Positions 34,733 through 44,191 of a DNA stretch of 64,000 nt are shown piece after piece. The first letter of the stretch is position 1, and each line of letters starts with the position of its first letter. A program made the position numbers and the translations under genes. Origin of the DNA: DASQPR01 sp963724705 (GTDB lineage: Bacteria; Actinomycetota; Actinomycetes; Mycobacteriales; Micromonosporaceae). The stretch lies in NCBI GenBank assembly GCA_963724705.1, contig CAVRVS010000006.1:248001-312000 (forward strand), written 5' to 3'. The notes under the pieces are model-generated. The model saw nothing but the letters and a program-made list of their open reading frames with translations. It did no database searches and was not told the DNA's origin.

Positions 34733-35848
34733 GTGTCCTTGCGCTCCCATCCGGCCGTATTGCGAACCATGGAACGGACGCGCGGCATCGCCGAGCGCCT
34801 GATAGCGGTCCGGATCGTGGAATCGTCGATCGTCCTCGCGGCCCAGGCGTTCCTCGCGTTGTTTCCGTTGATCCTCGTGGTGTCCGCGGTCGTCCCCCGC
34901 GACGTGTCGACCGGCCTGGTGAACGAACTGCGGAGCCGGTACGGCGTAAGCGGCAGTTCCGCCGGCGCGCTGCAGACCGTCCTCGTGGACCCGGGTGCCC
35001 TGCAGCAGAGCCTGTCAGTCCTCAGCTTTCTGTTGGTCATCGGTTCGGCGAGCGCGTTCACCCGGGCGCTGCAGCGGATGTACCAGAACGCCTGGGGTCT
35101 GCCCAAGCTCGGCCTGCGCGGTCTCTGGCGAAGTTTTGCCTGGCTCATCGGTCTCGTTCTCTATCTCGGCATCCTCGGTACGATCGCGCACTTCATCCAT
35201 CACGGTGGCGTGCTCGCGCCGGTGTCCACCATCCTCGGCTTCGGGATGTGGTGGTGGACGCCGTTCCTGTTGTTGGGCGGCCGGGTCCGAGCGCGCGCGT
35301 TGATTCCCGCGGCCGTCATCATCACCGCCGCCCAACTCGTGGCCGGGCTAGTGTCGTCGGCGGTCGTGCCGCGGACAATCCGCAGCAGTGAGTCGAGCTA
35401 TGGACCGATCGGCGCGGTGTTCGCGTTCGAGTCGTGGCTCGTCGTCGTCATGGGCCTGCTCGTCGTGGGCACGGCGCTCGGTGCGCTCATCGGGTCGAGC
35501 GACAGCCCGATCGGCCATTGGATCCGGGGCACGTCCGATCCAGACGGCTGGCGGCGGGAGCCGAAGCACGTACGTGTCGCGCGGCGCAAACGTCCTACCC
35601 TCGCGGGCCGCGCCGCGGCGACACTGGGGCCTCACGGCGCGGCCGACGGCGGCGCCGGGAGTGGCCAGATCAACGAAATCGGCGAGATCGGCGAGTCGCA
35701 GCCGGCCGATCATGCGGCCGGCGTGCCCGTACCGGTCGATCCCCGCACGTCGGATGACGACCGGACTCCGGACCACGACCGGCCGCCGGCCGACGCGGGG
35801 GCGGTGGAGCAGCCCACAGTGGATGGCCGGCGCACGCCGATAGATTGA
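34733..35848 (+). CDS. YihY/virulence factor BrkB family membrane protein
   Basis: 371 residues. About six membrane segments between residues 30 and 265 carry the YihY pattern: AQAFLALFPLILVVSA near the start, ALQRMYQNAWGLP in the middle and YGPIGAVFAFESWLVVVMG near the end. The C-terminal 100 residues are disordered and acidic. Older annotation as ribonuclease BN is not supported for this family. GTG start with GGAGGTGA 7 bases upstream. The transport role is unknown. Confidence 0.88.
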   Translation: MSLRSHPAVLRTMERTRGIAERLIAVRIVESSIVLAAQAFLALFPLILVVSAVVPRDVSTGLVNELRSRYGVSGSSAGALQTVLVDPGALQQSLSVLSFLLVIGSASAFTRALQRMYQNAWGLPKLGLRGLWRSFAWLIGLVLYLGILGTIAHFIHHGGVLAPVSTILGFGMWWWTPFLLLGGRVRARALIPAAVIITAAQLVAGLVSSAVVPRTIRSSESSYGPIGAVFAFESWLVVVMGLLVVGTALGALIGSSDSPIGHWIRGTSDPDGWRREPKHVRVARRKRPTLAGRAAATLGPHGAADGGAGSGQINEIGEIGESQPADHAAGVPVPVDPRTSDDDRTPDHDRPPADAGAVEQPTVDGRRTPID

Positions 35849-35929
35849 CGGCAGGCAAGATTGTCGTCGAGGCGGATCAGCAGTGACCGATGTGCCTTGC
35901 GCGCTGTGCACGATGGGGAGACGACGGAC

Positions 35930-36691
35930 GTGAGCGTGCCAGCTGATCGGACGCCGTCGGACGATCGGGTGGGGCGGCGCCCACGCGGTCGCTTCGCCGC
36001 CCGCTACTTCGGCGATCCCAAGCACGGACCGCTGCCGGCGTTGCTATTGCTGCTGACGATCGTCACCGGTCTCGTCGACGCGGCGAGCATTCTCGCGCTG
36101 GGCCGGGTATTCGTCGCCAACATGACCGGAAACGTGGTGTTCATCGGCTTCGCGCTGGCGGGCGCAGCCGGCTTCTCGCTCGCTGGCTCATTGTCGGCGC
36201 TGATCGGTTTCGTCCTCGGTGCGCTCGGTGGCGGCGCGGTGATCGCCCGGATGGCCGTGCACCGCGGTCGTCTGCTGCGCGACACCGCGGTTGCTGAACT
36301 CCTGCTGTTTGCGGTCGCCGTCATCATTGCCATCGTCGCGGAGCCCATGAACGGTACGGCGCGCGTCGGCGTCGCGTTCGTGCTTGCGGTCGCCCTTGGC
36401 CTGCAGAACACGTCCGTACGCCGCCTCGCCGTACCGGATCTCACGACCACGGTGCTCACCATGACGATCACCGGAATCGCGGCCGACATAAGGCGATCTA
36501 GCTACGCGGTGGCCGTGCGGCGGGCGCTGTCCGTGGCGTGCATGTTCGCCGGCGCGGTCATCGGGGCCGTACTTGTCTTGAACGTCAATGTCCAGACGCC
36601 ACTGGCAATCGCCGCCGGCCTGGCCGCGATCGTCGCCATCGGGGCGGCGGCCGCCAGCCGTCACCCGGCCGCGTGGCACGACGTCTCGTGA
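35930..36691 (+). CDS. YoaK family (DUF1275) membrane protein
   Basis: About 253 residues with six predicted membrane segments. The DUF1275 signature includes VTGLVDAASILALGRVFVAN followed by MTGNVVF, and later ALGLQNTSVRRL. The start is inferred at GTG 35930; the frame is open to 35861, but only with a TTG and no ribosome site. Follows the YihY gene by 81 bp. Function is unknown. A short hairpin, CCCCG-ACTC-CGGGG, lies at 36693-36706 just after the stop. Confidence 0.85.
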   Translation: MSVPADRTPSDDRVGRRPRGRFAARYFGDPKHGPLPALLLLLTIVTGLVDAASILALGRVFVANMTGNVVFIGFALAGAAGFSLAGSLSALIGFVLGALGGGAVIARMAVHRGRLLRDTAVAELLLFAVAVIIAIVAEPMNGTARVGVAFVLAVALGLQNTSVRRLAVPDLTTTVLTMTITGIAADIRRSSYAVAVRRALSVACMFAGAVIGAVLVLNVNVQTPLAIAAGLAAIVAIGAAAASRHPAAWHDVS

Positions 36692-36814
36692 TCCCCGACT
36701 CCGGGGCCGCGCCGGATGGCACCACCAGGTTGTGTCCAGGTCACATTCAGTTATTTCTCGGCTCCTCTCGGTAGTCTCGGCGAACACCGCCATCGAGACC
36801 GGGAGGTACCCGTC

Positions 36815-37171
36815 ATGGATCCGGCCCCCACCGCGCTGAACTGCCCGAAATGCAACGGCACGATGCGGGCGTACGAACGCAACGGCGTCGTGATCGATCA
36901 ATGTGGCGACTGTCGCGGCATCTTCCTCGATCGGGGCGAGCTCGAGCGCCTGATCGATGCGGAGTCGGCGTTCTACCAGACCGTTGACGCTCGCAGCCCC
37001 GCCGCCCGCGGCGCCGCCCCGGCTCGCGTCCCGGCAAGCGGCGACTCCGACGTGCAGGGATATGGCCACTACGGGGACGGGCACTACGGTGGCGGCCACT
37101 ACGGCAGCCACGGCAGCGGGCCGTATCGCAAGCGCAAGAAGGGTGGATTCCTGAGCGAGTTGTTCGACTGA
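36815..37171 (+). CDS. TFIIB-type zinc ribbon protein
   Basis: 118 residues. A zinc ribbon with two CxxC pairs (CPKC and CGDC) is followed by RGIFLDRGELERLID, the classic zf-TFIIB small-protein pattern. A Gly/His/Tyr-rich low-complexity region (YGHYGDGHYGGGHYGSHG) and a basic end KRKKGGFLSELFD follow. GGGAGG lies 8 bases before the ATG. Function is unknown; the His-rich tail may bind metal. Confidence 0.88.
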   Translation: MDPAPTALNCPKCNGTMRAYERNGVVIDQCGDCRGIFLDRGELERLIDAESAFYQTVDARSPAARGAAPARVPASGDSDVQGYGHYGDGHYGGGHYGSHGSGPYRKRKKGGFLSELFD

Positions 37172-37187
37172 GCGACGGCTTGTCGGG

Positions 37188-37964
37188 TCAGGACACCACG
37201 TCGAAGTCGACCACGATCGGGGCGTGGTCGGACGGACCCTTGCCCTTGCGTGCTTCCCGGTCGATGTACGCCCGACTCACGTGATCGGCGACCACCGGCG
37301 TCACGTACATGAGGTCGATGCGCATGCCCATGTCCTTGTGGAACATGCCCGCGCGGTAATCCCAGTAGGTGAACGGGTTCGGCCCTTTCATCGGCTCGGG
37401 CACGATGTCGCGAAGGCCCACGCCAAGGAGTGCCGTCAGCGCCTCACGTTCCGGCGCGGTCACGTGTGTCGCACCGACAAACGCCGACGGGTCCCAGACA
37501 TCGGAATCGGTCGGCGCGACGTTGAAGTCACCGCACACCGCGAACGGCACACCGGTGGCGACCGTCGGTGCCAGCGCCTCGCGGAGTGCAGCCAGCCACT
37601 CCAACTTGTACGTGTAGTGCGGATCGTCGACCGTACGGCCGTTCGGCACGTACACGGACCAGACCCGCAGTCCGCCACACGTGGCGCCGATCGCGCGTGC
37701 CTCCGGATCCGGGAATCCGGGCTGTCCGTCGAAACCCTCGGTGACGTCGTCGAGGCCGACCCGGGACAGCAGCGCGACGCCGTTCCATCGGCCGCTTCCG
37801 AGCGCGGCGACCTGATAACCAAGGTCGCCGACCTCCCGTACCGGAAAGTCCGAGGTCTTGGTCTCCTGCAGGCACACGACGTCGGGTGACGTGCCGCCGA
37901 GCCACTCCAGAAGGCGCGGCAGACGTGCGGTGACCGAGTTGACATTCCACGTAGCAAGGCGCAT
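37188..37964 (-). CDS. xthA: Exodeoxyribonuclease III
   Basis: 258 residues of the exonuclease-endonuclease-phosphatase fold. It opens MRLATWNVNS; the metal-ligand Glu is in CLQETKT, the active-site segment GDFNVAPTDSDV is near residue 150, and the catalytic His is in SDHAPIVVD at the C-terminus. It processes abasic sites and 3' blocked ends in base excision repair. Convergent with the zinc-ribbon gene and 12 bp from malQ on the same strand. Confidence 0.93.
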   Translation of the reverse strand: MRLATWNVNSVTARLPRLLEWLGGTSPDVVCLQETKTSDFPVREVGDLGYQVAALGSGRWNGVALLSRVGLDDVTEGFDGQPGFPDPEARAIGATCGGLRVWSVYVPNGRTVDDPHYTYKLEWLAALREALAPTVATGVPFAVCGDFNVAPTDSDVWDPSAFVGATHVTAPEREALTALLGVGLRDIVPEPMKGPNPFTYWDYRAGMFHKDMGMRIDLMYVTPVVADHVSRAYIDREARKGKGPSDHAPIVVDFDVVS

Positions 37965-37975
37965 ACCGGCTGACC

Positions 37976-40018
37976 TTAGTCGCCGGGTCTGCCAGTTTTG
38001 CCGCGGCGGGCGGGTCCCGGTCGACGAGCATCCGGACGCGGTCGGCCGGCGCCCAGCAATCGGGCGACCTGCCGGATTCGAGCGTCGACCCGGATTTCCT
38101 CGAGCGACGCCGGCAGCGGCATCCGCCAGTTCGGATACTGGACGGTGGTGCCGGGCATGTTGGGCTGGCGCAATTCGCCGAGCACGTCGTAGAAGGACGC
38201 CGTGATCAGACGGGACGGACTCGCCGCGAGCGCCACGTGCATCGCCATCATGATGTCGTCGTCGGACGGCGTTCGGCGGCCCGAAAGCTCGGATGTCTCG
38301 GGCAGAAATCCGTTGGCCCGCAACATCTTCACGAGCTGCCGTCGATCGTCGTCCGCCCGCGCCTGTTCGGTCGCCGCGCTTTCGGCCAGTAGCCCCAACT
38401 CCGCTCGCACCCGGACATGAAGGCCGGTCAGGAAGCCGTACGCCGTCGGCAGATCGTGCGTCGAGATCGAGGCCAACGCGTTGCGCGGCCACTGTTCGGG
38501 CCGGAGGAACGGGCTGCCGGGCTCGTCCCAGTCGCGCGCGAACCACGCGACCGTGGAGCCCAGCATGTTCCGCGACCGTAGAGCCCGCGACACAGCTGGC
38601 TGTACGGTGCCGAGGTCCTCGCCGATCACGACCGCTCCGGCACGCTCCGCCTCCAGCGCGAGGATGCCGAGCATCGCGTCCGCGTCGTAGTGGACGTACG
38701 TGCCGTCGGTAGCGCCCGCGCCCGGCGGGATCCACCACAACCGGAACAGACCGGCCACATGGTCGACACGTAGGCCGCCGGCATGGCTCAATACGCGGCG
38801 AAGCAGGTCCCGGTAGGCGGCGTAACCGGTCTCGGCCAGCCGGTCCGGACGCCACGCGGCCAGGCCCCAGTCCTGGCCGAGCTGATTGAACGCATCCGGC
38901 GGCGCACCGACGCGCGCGCCGGTGGCCAACACATCCCCGAGCATCCAGCCGTCCGCCCCGCCAGGGTCGACGCCGACGGCAAGGTCATGCACGATGCCGA
39001 CGGGCATGCCGGTCTCGTCCGCGACTCTCGCGACGGTCGCCAACTGCTCGGCGCACAGCCGTTGCAGCCATACGAAAAGTGCGATCCGGTCGGCCAGCTC
39101 GTCGCGCGCCTCCGTTACCGCGTCGCTGCCTGGGGCGCGTAGCTCGAGCGGCCATGTCCGCCAATCCGAGCCGTACCGCTCGGCCAACGCGCAGTAGGTC
39201 GCGAACGACGTGACGTCCGGGTCGGCACCCAGATCGATCGAGTCGGCCAGTGGAAACAGCAGCTCGAGGGCCGCGAGCTTCGCCGACCACACCGCGTCGT
39301 AGTCGATCAGGTCGGATGCCGACCGCTCGGGCGGACGCAGCGCGGCCACCCGGCCGGCCAGATCCGCGTCCGCTCCACGGAACGCAGCGGTTTCGGTCAC
39401 GCTGAGGTAGAGCGGATTGGCAAACCGGCGGCTCGTCGGCGAATAAGGCGATGCCGGTACGGGATGGGTCGGGCCGACGGCGTGCAGTGGGTTGAGCAGA
39501 ATCAGGCCGGCCGTGTCGCGGCCACCGGCCCACCGGGTCAGGGATGCAAGGTCGGCGAGATCGCCCATCCCCCACGAGTCGGCCGAATGCAACGCGTACA
39601 GCTGAAGCATCCAGCCCCACGTCGGAGCCGCCACCGGTAGTCGGCGCGGAACCACGACGAGCGTGACGTCCTGCTCACCACAGGCCAGGCGATGCCACCC
39701 GAGTGGCAGGTCGTCCGGTAGGGCATCGCCGACGTCGATGCGTTCGCCGGCTTCGGTCGTCACCACGCCCGGTCCCGGCAACGGACGGCCGGCGCCCTTC
39801 CGCAGCACGATGGTCGGCGGGAGGCGACGTGCCCGGGCCGACGCGCGGGCCGACGCCATCGCCTCGGCGATGCGATCCGGTGTCGTCGCGTCAACGTCGA
39901 GCAAGCCGAGCACACTGACGACCGTCTCCGCGCTCACTGCGACACGTTCGTGCCGCGAATCCTCGTACCAGGTCGCCACGCCGTGCGCGGCCGCGAGCGC
40001 GGCCAGTTGCCGATCCAT
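37976..40018 (-). CDS. malQ: 4-alpha-glucanotransferase
   Basis: 680 residues, GH77. An N-terminal actinobacterial extension (residues 1-150) precedes the barrel, which has SPYSPTSRRFANPLYLS and GLRVDHVAGLFRLWWIP (nucleophile Asp region). GEDLGTVQP holds the acid/base Glu, and STHDLPTAYGF follows. Amylomaltase transfers 4-alpha-glucan segments, recycling maltodextrins. GGGGAGG lies just ahead of ATG 40018. It is away from the sugar importer operon and sits beside exonuclease III. Confidence 0.95.
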   Translation of the reverse strand: MDRQLAALAAAHGVATWYEDSRHERVAVSAETVVSVLGLLDVDATTPDRIAEAMASARASARARRLPPTIVLRKGAGRPLPGPGVVTTEAGERIDVGDALPDDLPLGWHRLACGEQDVTLVVVPRRLPVAAPTWGWMLQLYALHSADSWGMGDLADLASLTRWAGGRDTAGLILLNPLHAVGPTHPVPASPYSPTSRRFANPLYLSVTETAAFRGADADLAGRVAALRPPERSASDLIDYDAVWSAKLAALELLFPLADSIDLGADPDVTSFATYCALAERYGSDWRTWPLELRAPGSDAVTEARDELADRIALFVWLQRLCAEQLATVARVADETGMPVGIVHDLAVGVDPGGADGWMLGDVLATGARVGAPPDAFNQLGQDWGLAAWRPDRLAETGYAAYRDLLRRVLSHAGGLRVDHVAGLFRLWWIPPGAGATDGTYVHYDADAMLGILALEAERAGAVVIGEDLGTVQPAVSRALRSRNMLGSTVAWFARDWDEPGSPFLRPEQWPRNALASISTHDLPTAYGFLTGLHVRVRAELGLLAESAATEQARADDDRRQLVKMLRANGFLPETSELSGRRTPSDDDIMMAMHVALAASPSRLITASFYDVLGELRQPNMPGTTVQYPNWRMPLPASLEEIRVDARIRQVARLLGAGRPRPDARRPGPARRGKTGRPGD

Positions 40019-40147
40019 GCGCCTCCCCACCGTCGACGCACACTACCCAACCTTCCACCGGCCACGCCCGGGTTGTCCGGTCGTCCGGGGAGCGCCGGCC
40101 CAGCGGTCGGCGGCGTTGTGGGCATGCGGCCATCAGGTTTGAGGCGC

Positions 40148-40765
40148 TCAACCCCGCTCAAGGAGGCCGTCGAGGATCTCCCGCGTGCGCTCGGTCATGC
40201 CGAGCCCGTTCGTACGTTCCCAGGTGCCGATCTCCTTTTCGGCCAGATCGGCGAAGGAGATGGCGGTGTCGAGGACGGCCATGTAGTAGACAGCGTTAAG
40301 GACGTTGATGTGCATCCGGTCCGGGAACGGACCGTCGCCGGACGAGTATTCGCGCAGCATCTCCATGCCCTTGTTGTGCATGGTGACGGCCCACTCGCGC
40401 AGGGCTGCGACTGCGGACAGCGCATCGCTCGTCTCCCCCTGATCGGCGAATGTCAGGCGCAGCAACGGTTCTAGTTGCGGGCGTGGTTGTTCGCTCGAGC
40501 GGCCGAGCCAGGCGCGCAACGCTTCGCGACCCTGGTCGGTGATCTCATAGCGATTGCGGGAACGTCCACCATCGACTTCACGGAACGACCGGGCGAGGCC
40601 GTGCGTGACGAGCCGGCGCGGCTCCTCATAGAGCACGCTGTCCTCTTTCGGCCAACAGAACGCGAGGCTGCGGCGGGCCTGCTGGACCAGTTCGTAGCCG
40701 GTCCAGGACCGTAAGGCAAGTAACCCGAGCACCGCGTACGAGGTAGTCGGGAGATCATCTGGCAT
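40148..40765 (-). CDS. PadR-family transcriptional regulator
   Basis: 205 residues. The winged-helix PadR domain (SYAVLGLLALRSWTGYELVQ, then SVLYEEPRRLVTHGLA) is followed by the C-terminal Vir_act_alpha_C helical dimerisation region. It is divergent from a maleylpyruvate isomerase-like gene with a 71-bp gap holding two inverted repeats, so autoregulation and control of that gene are likely. The inducer is unknown. Confidence 0.9.
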   Translation of the reverse strand: MPDDLPTTSYAVLGLLALRSWTGYELVQQARRSLAFCWPKEDSVLYEEPRRLVTHGLARSFREVDGGRSRNRYEITDQGREALRAWLGRSSEQPRPQLEPLLRLTFADQGETSDALSAVAALREWAVTMHNKGMEMLREYSSGDGPFPDRMHINVLNAVYYMAVLDTAISFADLAEKEIGTWERTNGLGMTERTREILDGLLERG

Positions 40766-40767
40766 AG

Positions 40768-40816
40768 CGGCACTTTACTGCCGTGCGCGAGGGGAGGATA
40801 CTCCGCTACCGGAGTA
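40768..40816. promoter_or_regulatory. Inverted repeats in the PadR divergent promoter
   Basis: CGGCA-N6-TGCCG spans 40768-40783, and TACTCCG-CTAC-CGGAGTA, a perfect 7-bp inverted repeat, spans 40799-40816. Both lie between the divergent starts of the PadR gene and the DinB-like gene and are candidate operators. Confidence 0.5.
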
Positions 40817-40836
40817 GCCCCGAACGGAGATCGGAT

Positions 40837-41748
40837 ATGACGAACCGCGCCTCCGTGCCGGCCACCCCCAAGCCGGCCAGCCCAGCGTCGCCCATCCCTG
40901 CGTCGCCCCTCCCATCGTCGCCCACCGCATCGTCGCCCACCGCATCGTCGCCAACCGGTCTGGCCACGACGGTCGATCACCTGGGCGTCGCGATCAAGCA
41001 ACTCGTCCGCATGCTGTCGAACGTTCGAGACCCGAATGCGCCGGCGACCAACCGGTGGACCGTCACCGACGTGGCCGCGCACATCGCCGGGAACCTCGAA
41101 GTGTGTACGGCGATGGTGCGAGGCGTTCCGTCGCCCGCTGGTTCGATCGACGCGATCGGAGCACTCAACGACCTGGTGATCGCGACGCTCGGCGAGCGGG
41201 ACATCAACCGGTTGGGCGAGCACATCGAGGCGCATGCCGCCGCGTACATCGAGGCGATCAGTTCGCTCGACGGCGACCCGATGGTGCCGTGGCACGCTCA
41301 CCTGCACGTGCCGGCGTCGACTCTCGCCGGTCTCAGCCTCGGCGAAACGATCGTGCACGGCCTCGACATCGCACGCGCCACCGATCAGGCCTGGCCGGTC
41401 CCCAGGACGTGGGCTCGTACGGTTATCGAGACAGCTCTTCCCGTGCTGCCGCACTATCTGAAGCCGGATCGGGTGGCCGACCGGCGTACGTACTTCGAGA
41501 TCCGCCTCCGCGGACGCGAGCCGCTGACCGCGCACCTGCTCTTCGCGGATGGCCAGCTCACCGTGGCCGAGGGTTCGGTTCGCGATGAGAGGGTCGACTG
41601 CTACGTGTCAGCCGACCCATGGACGTTCGTACGCGTGATGTACGGCCGCTCCGGACTGGGGGCGCCTCTTGCCGCCGGCAAGATCGTCGCCTGGGGCCGG
41701 CGTCCTTGGCTGGGCCTGCGGCTGCCTGGGTACTTCCGCGCGCCCTGA
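40837..41748 (+). CDS. Maleylpyruvate isomerase N-terminal domain (DinB-like) protein
   Basis: 303 residues. A disordered N-terminus repeats Ser-Pro-Thr-Ala (about residues 10-38). A mycothiol-dependent maleylpyruvate isomerase/DinB-like four-helix domain follows (WTVTDVAAHIAGNLEV, LSLGETIVHGLDIARA). The end (LAAGKIVAWGRRPWLGLRL) looks like the SCP2-like C-terminal domain. Such proteins may use mycothiol as cofactor. CGGAGA precedes the ATG by 6 bases. Probably regulated by the divergent PadR protein. Confidence 0.85.
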   Translation: MTNRASVPATPKPASPASPIPASPLPSSPTASSPTASSPTGLATTVDHLGVAIKQLVRMLSNVRDPNAPATNRWTVTDVAAHIAGNLEVCTAMVRGVPSPAGSIDAIGALNDLVIATLGERDINRLGEHIEAHAAAYIEAISSLDGDPMVPWHAHLHVPASTLAGLSLGETIVHGLDIARATDQAWPVPRTWARTVIETALPVLPHYLKPDRVADRRTYFEIRLRGREPLTAHLLFADGQLTVAEGSVRDERVDCYVSADPWTFVRVMYGRSGLGAPLAAGKIVAWGRRPWLGLRLPGYFRAP

Positions 41749-41813
41749 CCCGATGATGCTCCGGCGCTCGGTCTCACCCTCCGGCCAGCCCCAATCTGTG
41801 TCAGGCTCGAACC

Positions 41814-42035
41814 GTGGACGCATGGGAAGACGAAAGTTCGCGCAGCCGGTGTACGGCCACCCACGTGTTTCCCGGCGCGGACGGTGACATGACGGTCCGC
41901 TGCGATGGGCAGGCCGGACATGTCGGGCCGGGCCATCAGGGACACGTCGGTGCGTATCCGGTGCACTGGACCGAGCGAACGACCAGTGCGGGCGACGCGT
42001 TCCCGTCCGCGGCGCCACCATCGACCCCGGCCTGA
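41814..42035 (+). CDS. Small Cys/His-containing protein
   Basis: 73 codons from GTG 41814. The middle reads RCTATHVF, VRCDGQAGHVGPGHQGHVG and VHWTE: two cysteines and several histidines spaced like small actinobacterial zinc-binding hypothetical proteins. No clear ribosome site is seen and the protein has no known function, but the Cys/His pattern supports it being real. It lies in an otherwise empty gap of about 470 bp. Confidence 0.5.
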   Translation: MDAWEDESSRSRCTATHVFPGADGDMTVRCDGQAGHVGPGHQGHVGAYPVHWTERTTSAGDAFPSAAPPSTPA

Positions 42036-42053
42036 CGCGCATTCTCTCGCGCC

Positions 42054-42124
42054 GTGGCTTCTCCGCCGCTCGGTGGCATCTCCGCCGCCCGCGTGGCTTC
42101 TCCGCAGTCCCGTGGCTTCTCCGC
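42054..42124. repeat. 19-20-bp degenerate repeat, four copies
   Basis: GTGGCTTCTCCGC (one copy with CAT for CTT) recurs at 42054, 42073, 42093 and 42112, in the gap before the antiporter gene. Nothing else is recognised between 42125 and 42216. Confidence 0.85.
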
Positions 42125-42216
42125 GCCGTGGCCACTCGGCCGTCCGGTTCCCCGGGCGGCCGCGCCGTGGTTGAGCAGCGATTCGAGACTGTCTTGGCGT
42201 CACCTATGATCGATCG

Positions 42217-44088
42217 ATGGGTCTCGCGGGTTGGCTGGCGGTTCTCGTCGCCGTCGCCACAGCCGCAGGCGCCCTGGCCCGTCGCTTCGGCATTTCTGAG
42301 CCGCTGGTGCTCACGCTCATCGGCATCGCCGGTTCATATCTGCCGTTCGTCCCGGATCTGCGGCTCACACCGAACATCGTGCTCATCGGATTGCTGCCAC
42401 CGCTTCTCTACACGGCGGCCATCCGGACCTCGCTCGTCGACTTCAAGGCCAATAAACGCCCGATCATGCTGCTGTCGGTCGGGCTCGTGCTCTTCACCAC
42501 GTTCGGTGTCGCGCTGGTGGCCTGGGCGCTGCTGCCGATCTCGTTTCCCATCGCGGTCGCGGTCGGCGCCGTCGTGGCACCCCCCGACGCCGTCGCCGCG
42601 ACCGCCATCGCCCGGCGGACCGGCCTACCCCGACGCGTGGTCACGATCCTTGAGGGCGAGTCGCTGTTCAACGACGCGACGGCGCTTGTCACGCTGCGGA
42701 CGGCCATCGCCGCCGTCGCGGGAGCGGTCAGCATCTTGCACATCGGCCGCGACTTTGCCCTGAGCGTCGTCGGCGGCATCGCGGTCGGCGCGGTCGTCGC
42801 GTACGTGCTCGGGATGATCCGCCGGCGGGTCACCGATCCGGTGATCGACACGACGATCTCGTTCCTGGCGCCGTTCGTGGCCTATCTTCCGGCCGAACGG
42901 ATCGACGGCTCGGGGGTTCTCGCCGTGGTCACGGCGGGCCTGATCCTCGGCCAGAACGCGGCTATCTGGCAGGGTGCCTCGTCCCGGATCGCCGAACGTA
43001 CGAATTGGCGCACGATCCAATTCGTCCTCGAGAACGCGGTCTTTGTGCTGATCGGGCTCCAGGTCCGCACGATCGTGACCGGCGCCTGGCACGCCGGACT
43101 CGGTCACCAAAGGCTGATCATCGCCTGTCTTGCCGTGCTCGCCGCCGTCGTCGTGCTGCGCCCGATCTGGGTCTTCCCGGCCACGTACGTGCCGCGGTGG
43201 ATCCCGGCCGTCGGGCGCGTCGATCCGCCACCGCCGTGGAAGGTCCCGGCCGTGATCTCGTGGGCAGGTATGCGCGGCGTGGTGACGCTCGCGGCCGTTT
43301 TCGTCATACCGGCGGACACTCCGTACCATCCGGTCCTGGTTTTGATCGCGCTCGTCGTCGTCGCCGGCACGCTGCTGGTGCAGGGCACGACCCTGCCCTG
43401 GTTGGTACGGAAGATGAACATGTTCGGCCCGAGCCGGGCCGAGGACGCCCTCCAGGTTGCCAACTTGCTCCAGCAGGTCACTTCGGCCGGCCAACGGATG
43501 CTCCGTCACGTGACCGACGACGACACACCGCCCGAGTTGATCGAACAGTTGCTCGCCCGCGACGAGAGCCGGACGAACTCGGCCTGGGAGCGTCTCGGTC
43601 CCGGTGAGGCCGAGCGCCGCACGCCGAGCGAGAGCTATCGCAAGCTACGCCTGAAGATGCTGCACGCCGAGCGGACCGAGCTTCTCCGCGTGCGGGACAC
43701 CGGTGTGCTCGACCACGAAGTGTTGCAGATCGTGATGGCGATGCTCGACCTTGAAGAGTCGATGATCGACCGCGTCGAGGAAGCGGCGGACAGCATCCGC
43801 GAGGAGGAGCTCACGCTGGTGCCGGGCTCGGCCGAGTGTGATCATCTCCGCGACGCGGCGCGCACCCAGCGGCCAGATACGCCGGGCGCATGCCAGGAAT
43901 GCATCGACGAAGGCACGCACTGGGTCCATCTGCGGATGTGCCTGACGTGCGGGCACGTCGCCTGCTGTGACTCCAGTCCACGGCGGCACGCAACCGCCCA
44001 TCACGGCCGGACCCAGCACCCGGTGATGCGCAGCATCGAGCCGGGCGAGGCATGGCGCTGGTGCTACGAGGACGGGCTTCTCGGCTGA
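42217..44088 (+). CDS. CPA1-family Na+/H+ antiporter with C-terminal UBP zinc finger
   Basis: 623 residues. An Na+/H+ exchanger domain with about twelve membrane segments (residues 1-400) includes the conserved LLPPLLYTAAIRTS and the ion-site motif GESLFNDATALV. A helical cytosolic linker follows. At about residues 540-620 a UBP-type zinc finger holds the Cys/His ligands (CDHL, CQEC, CLTCGHVACCD, HATAHH, then QHPVMRSIEPGEAWRWCYED). In eukaryotes this finger binds the free C-terminus of ubiquitin. In bacteria its partner is unknown, though the antiporter-UBP architecture occurs in other actinobacteria. Confidence 0.93.
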   Translation: MGLAGWLAVLVAVATAAGALARRFGISEPLVLTLIGIAGSYLPFVPDLRLTPNIVLIGLLPPLLYTAAIRTSLVDFKANKRPIMLLSVGLVLFTTFGVALVAWALLPISFPIAVAVGAVVAPPDAVAATAIARRTGLPRRVVTILEGESLFNDATALVTLRTAIAAVAGAVSILHIGRDFALSVVGGIAVGAVVAYVLGMIRRRVTDPVIDTTISFLAPFVAYLPAERIDGSGVLAVVTAGLILGQNAAIWQGASSRIAERTNWRTIQFVLENAVFVLIGLQVRTIVTGAWHAGLGHQRLIIACLAVLAAVVVLRPIWVFPATYVPRWIPAVGRVDPPPPWKVPAVISWAGMRGVVTLAAVFVIPADTPYHPVLVLIALVVVAGTLLVQGTTLPWLVRKMNMFGPSRAEDALQVANLLQQVTSAGQRMLRHVTDDDTPPELIEQLLARDESRTNSAWERLGPGEAERRTPSESYRKLRLKMLHAERTELLRVRDTGVLDHEVLQIVMAMLDLEESMIDRVEEAADSIREEELTLVPGSAECDHLRDAARTQRPDTPGACQECIDEGTHWVHLRMCLTCGHVACCDSSPRRHATAHHGRTQHPVMRSIEPGEAWRWCYEDGLLG

Positions 44089-44191
44089 CGCGGTGTGGTC
44101 GGCGGTGTCATCCGCGGTGTCATCCGGCGCGGCCGCGACGCATACGATCGACAATCTCGACGACCGCACGGCGACAGGAGGGACTCGCAGG

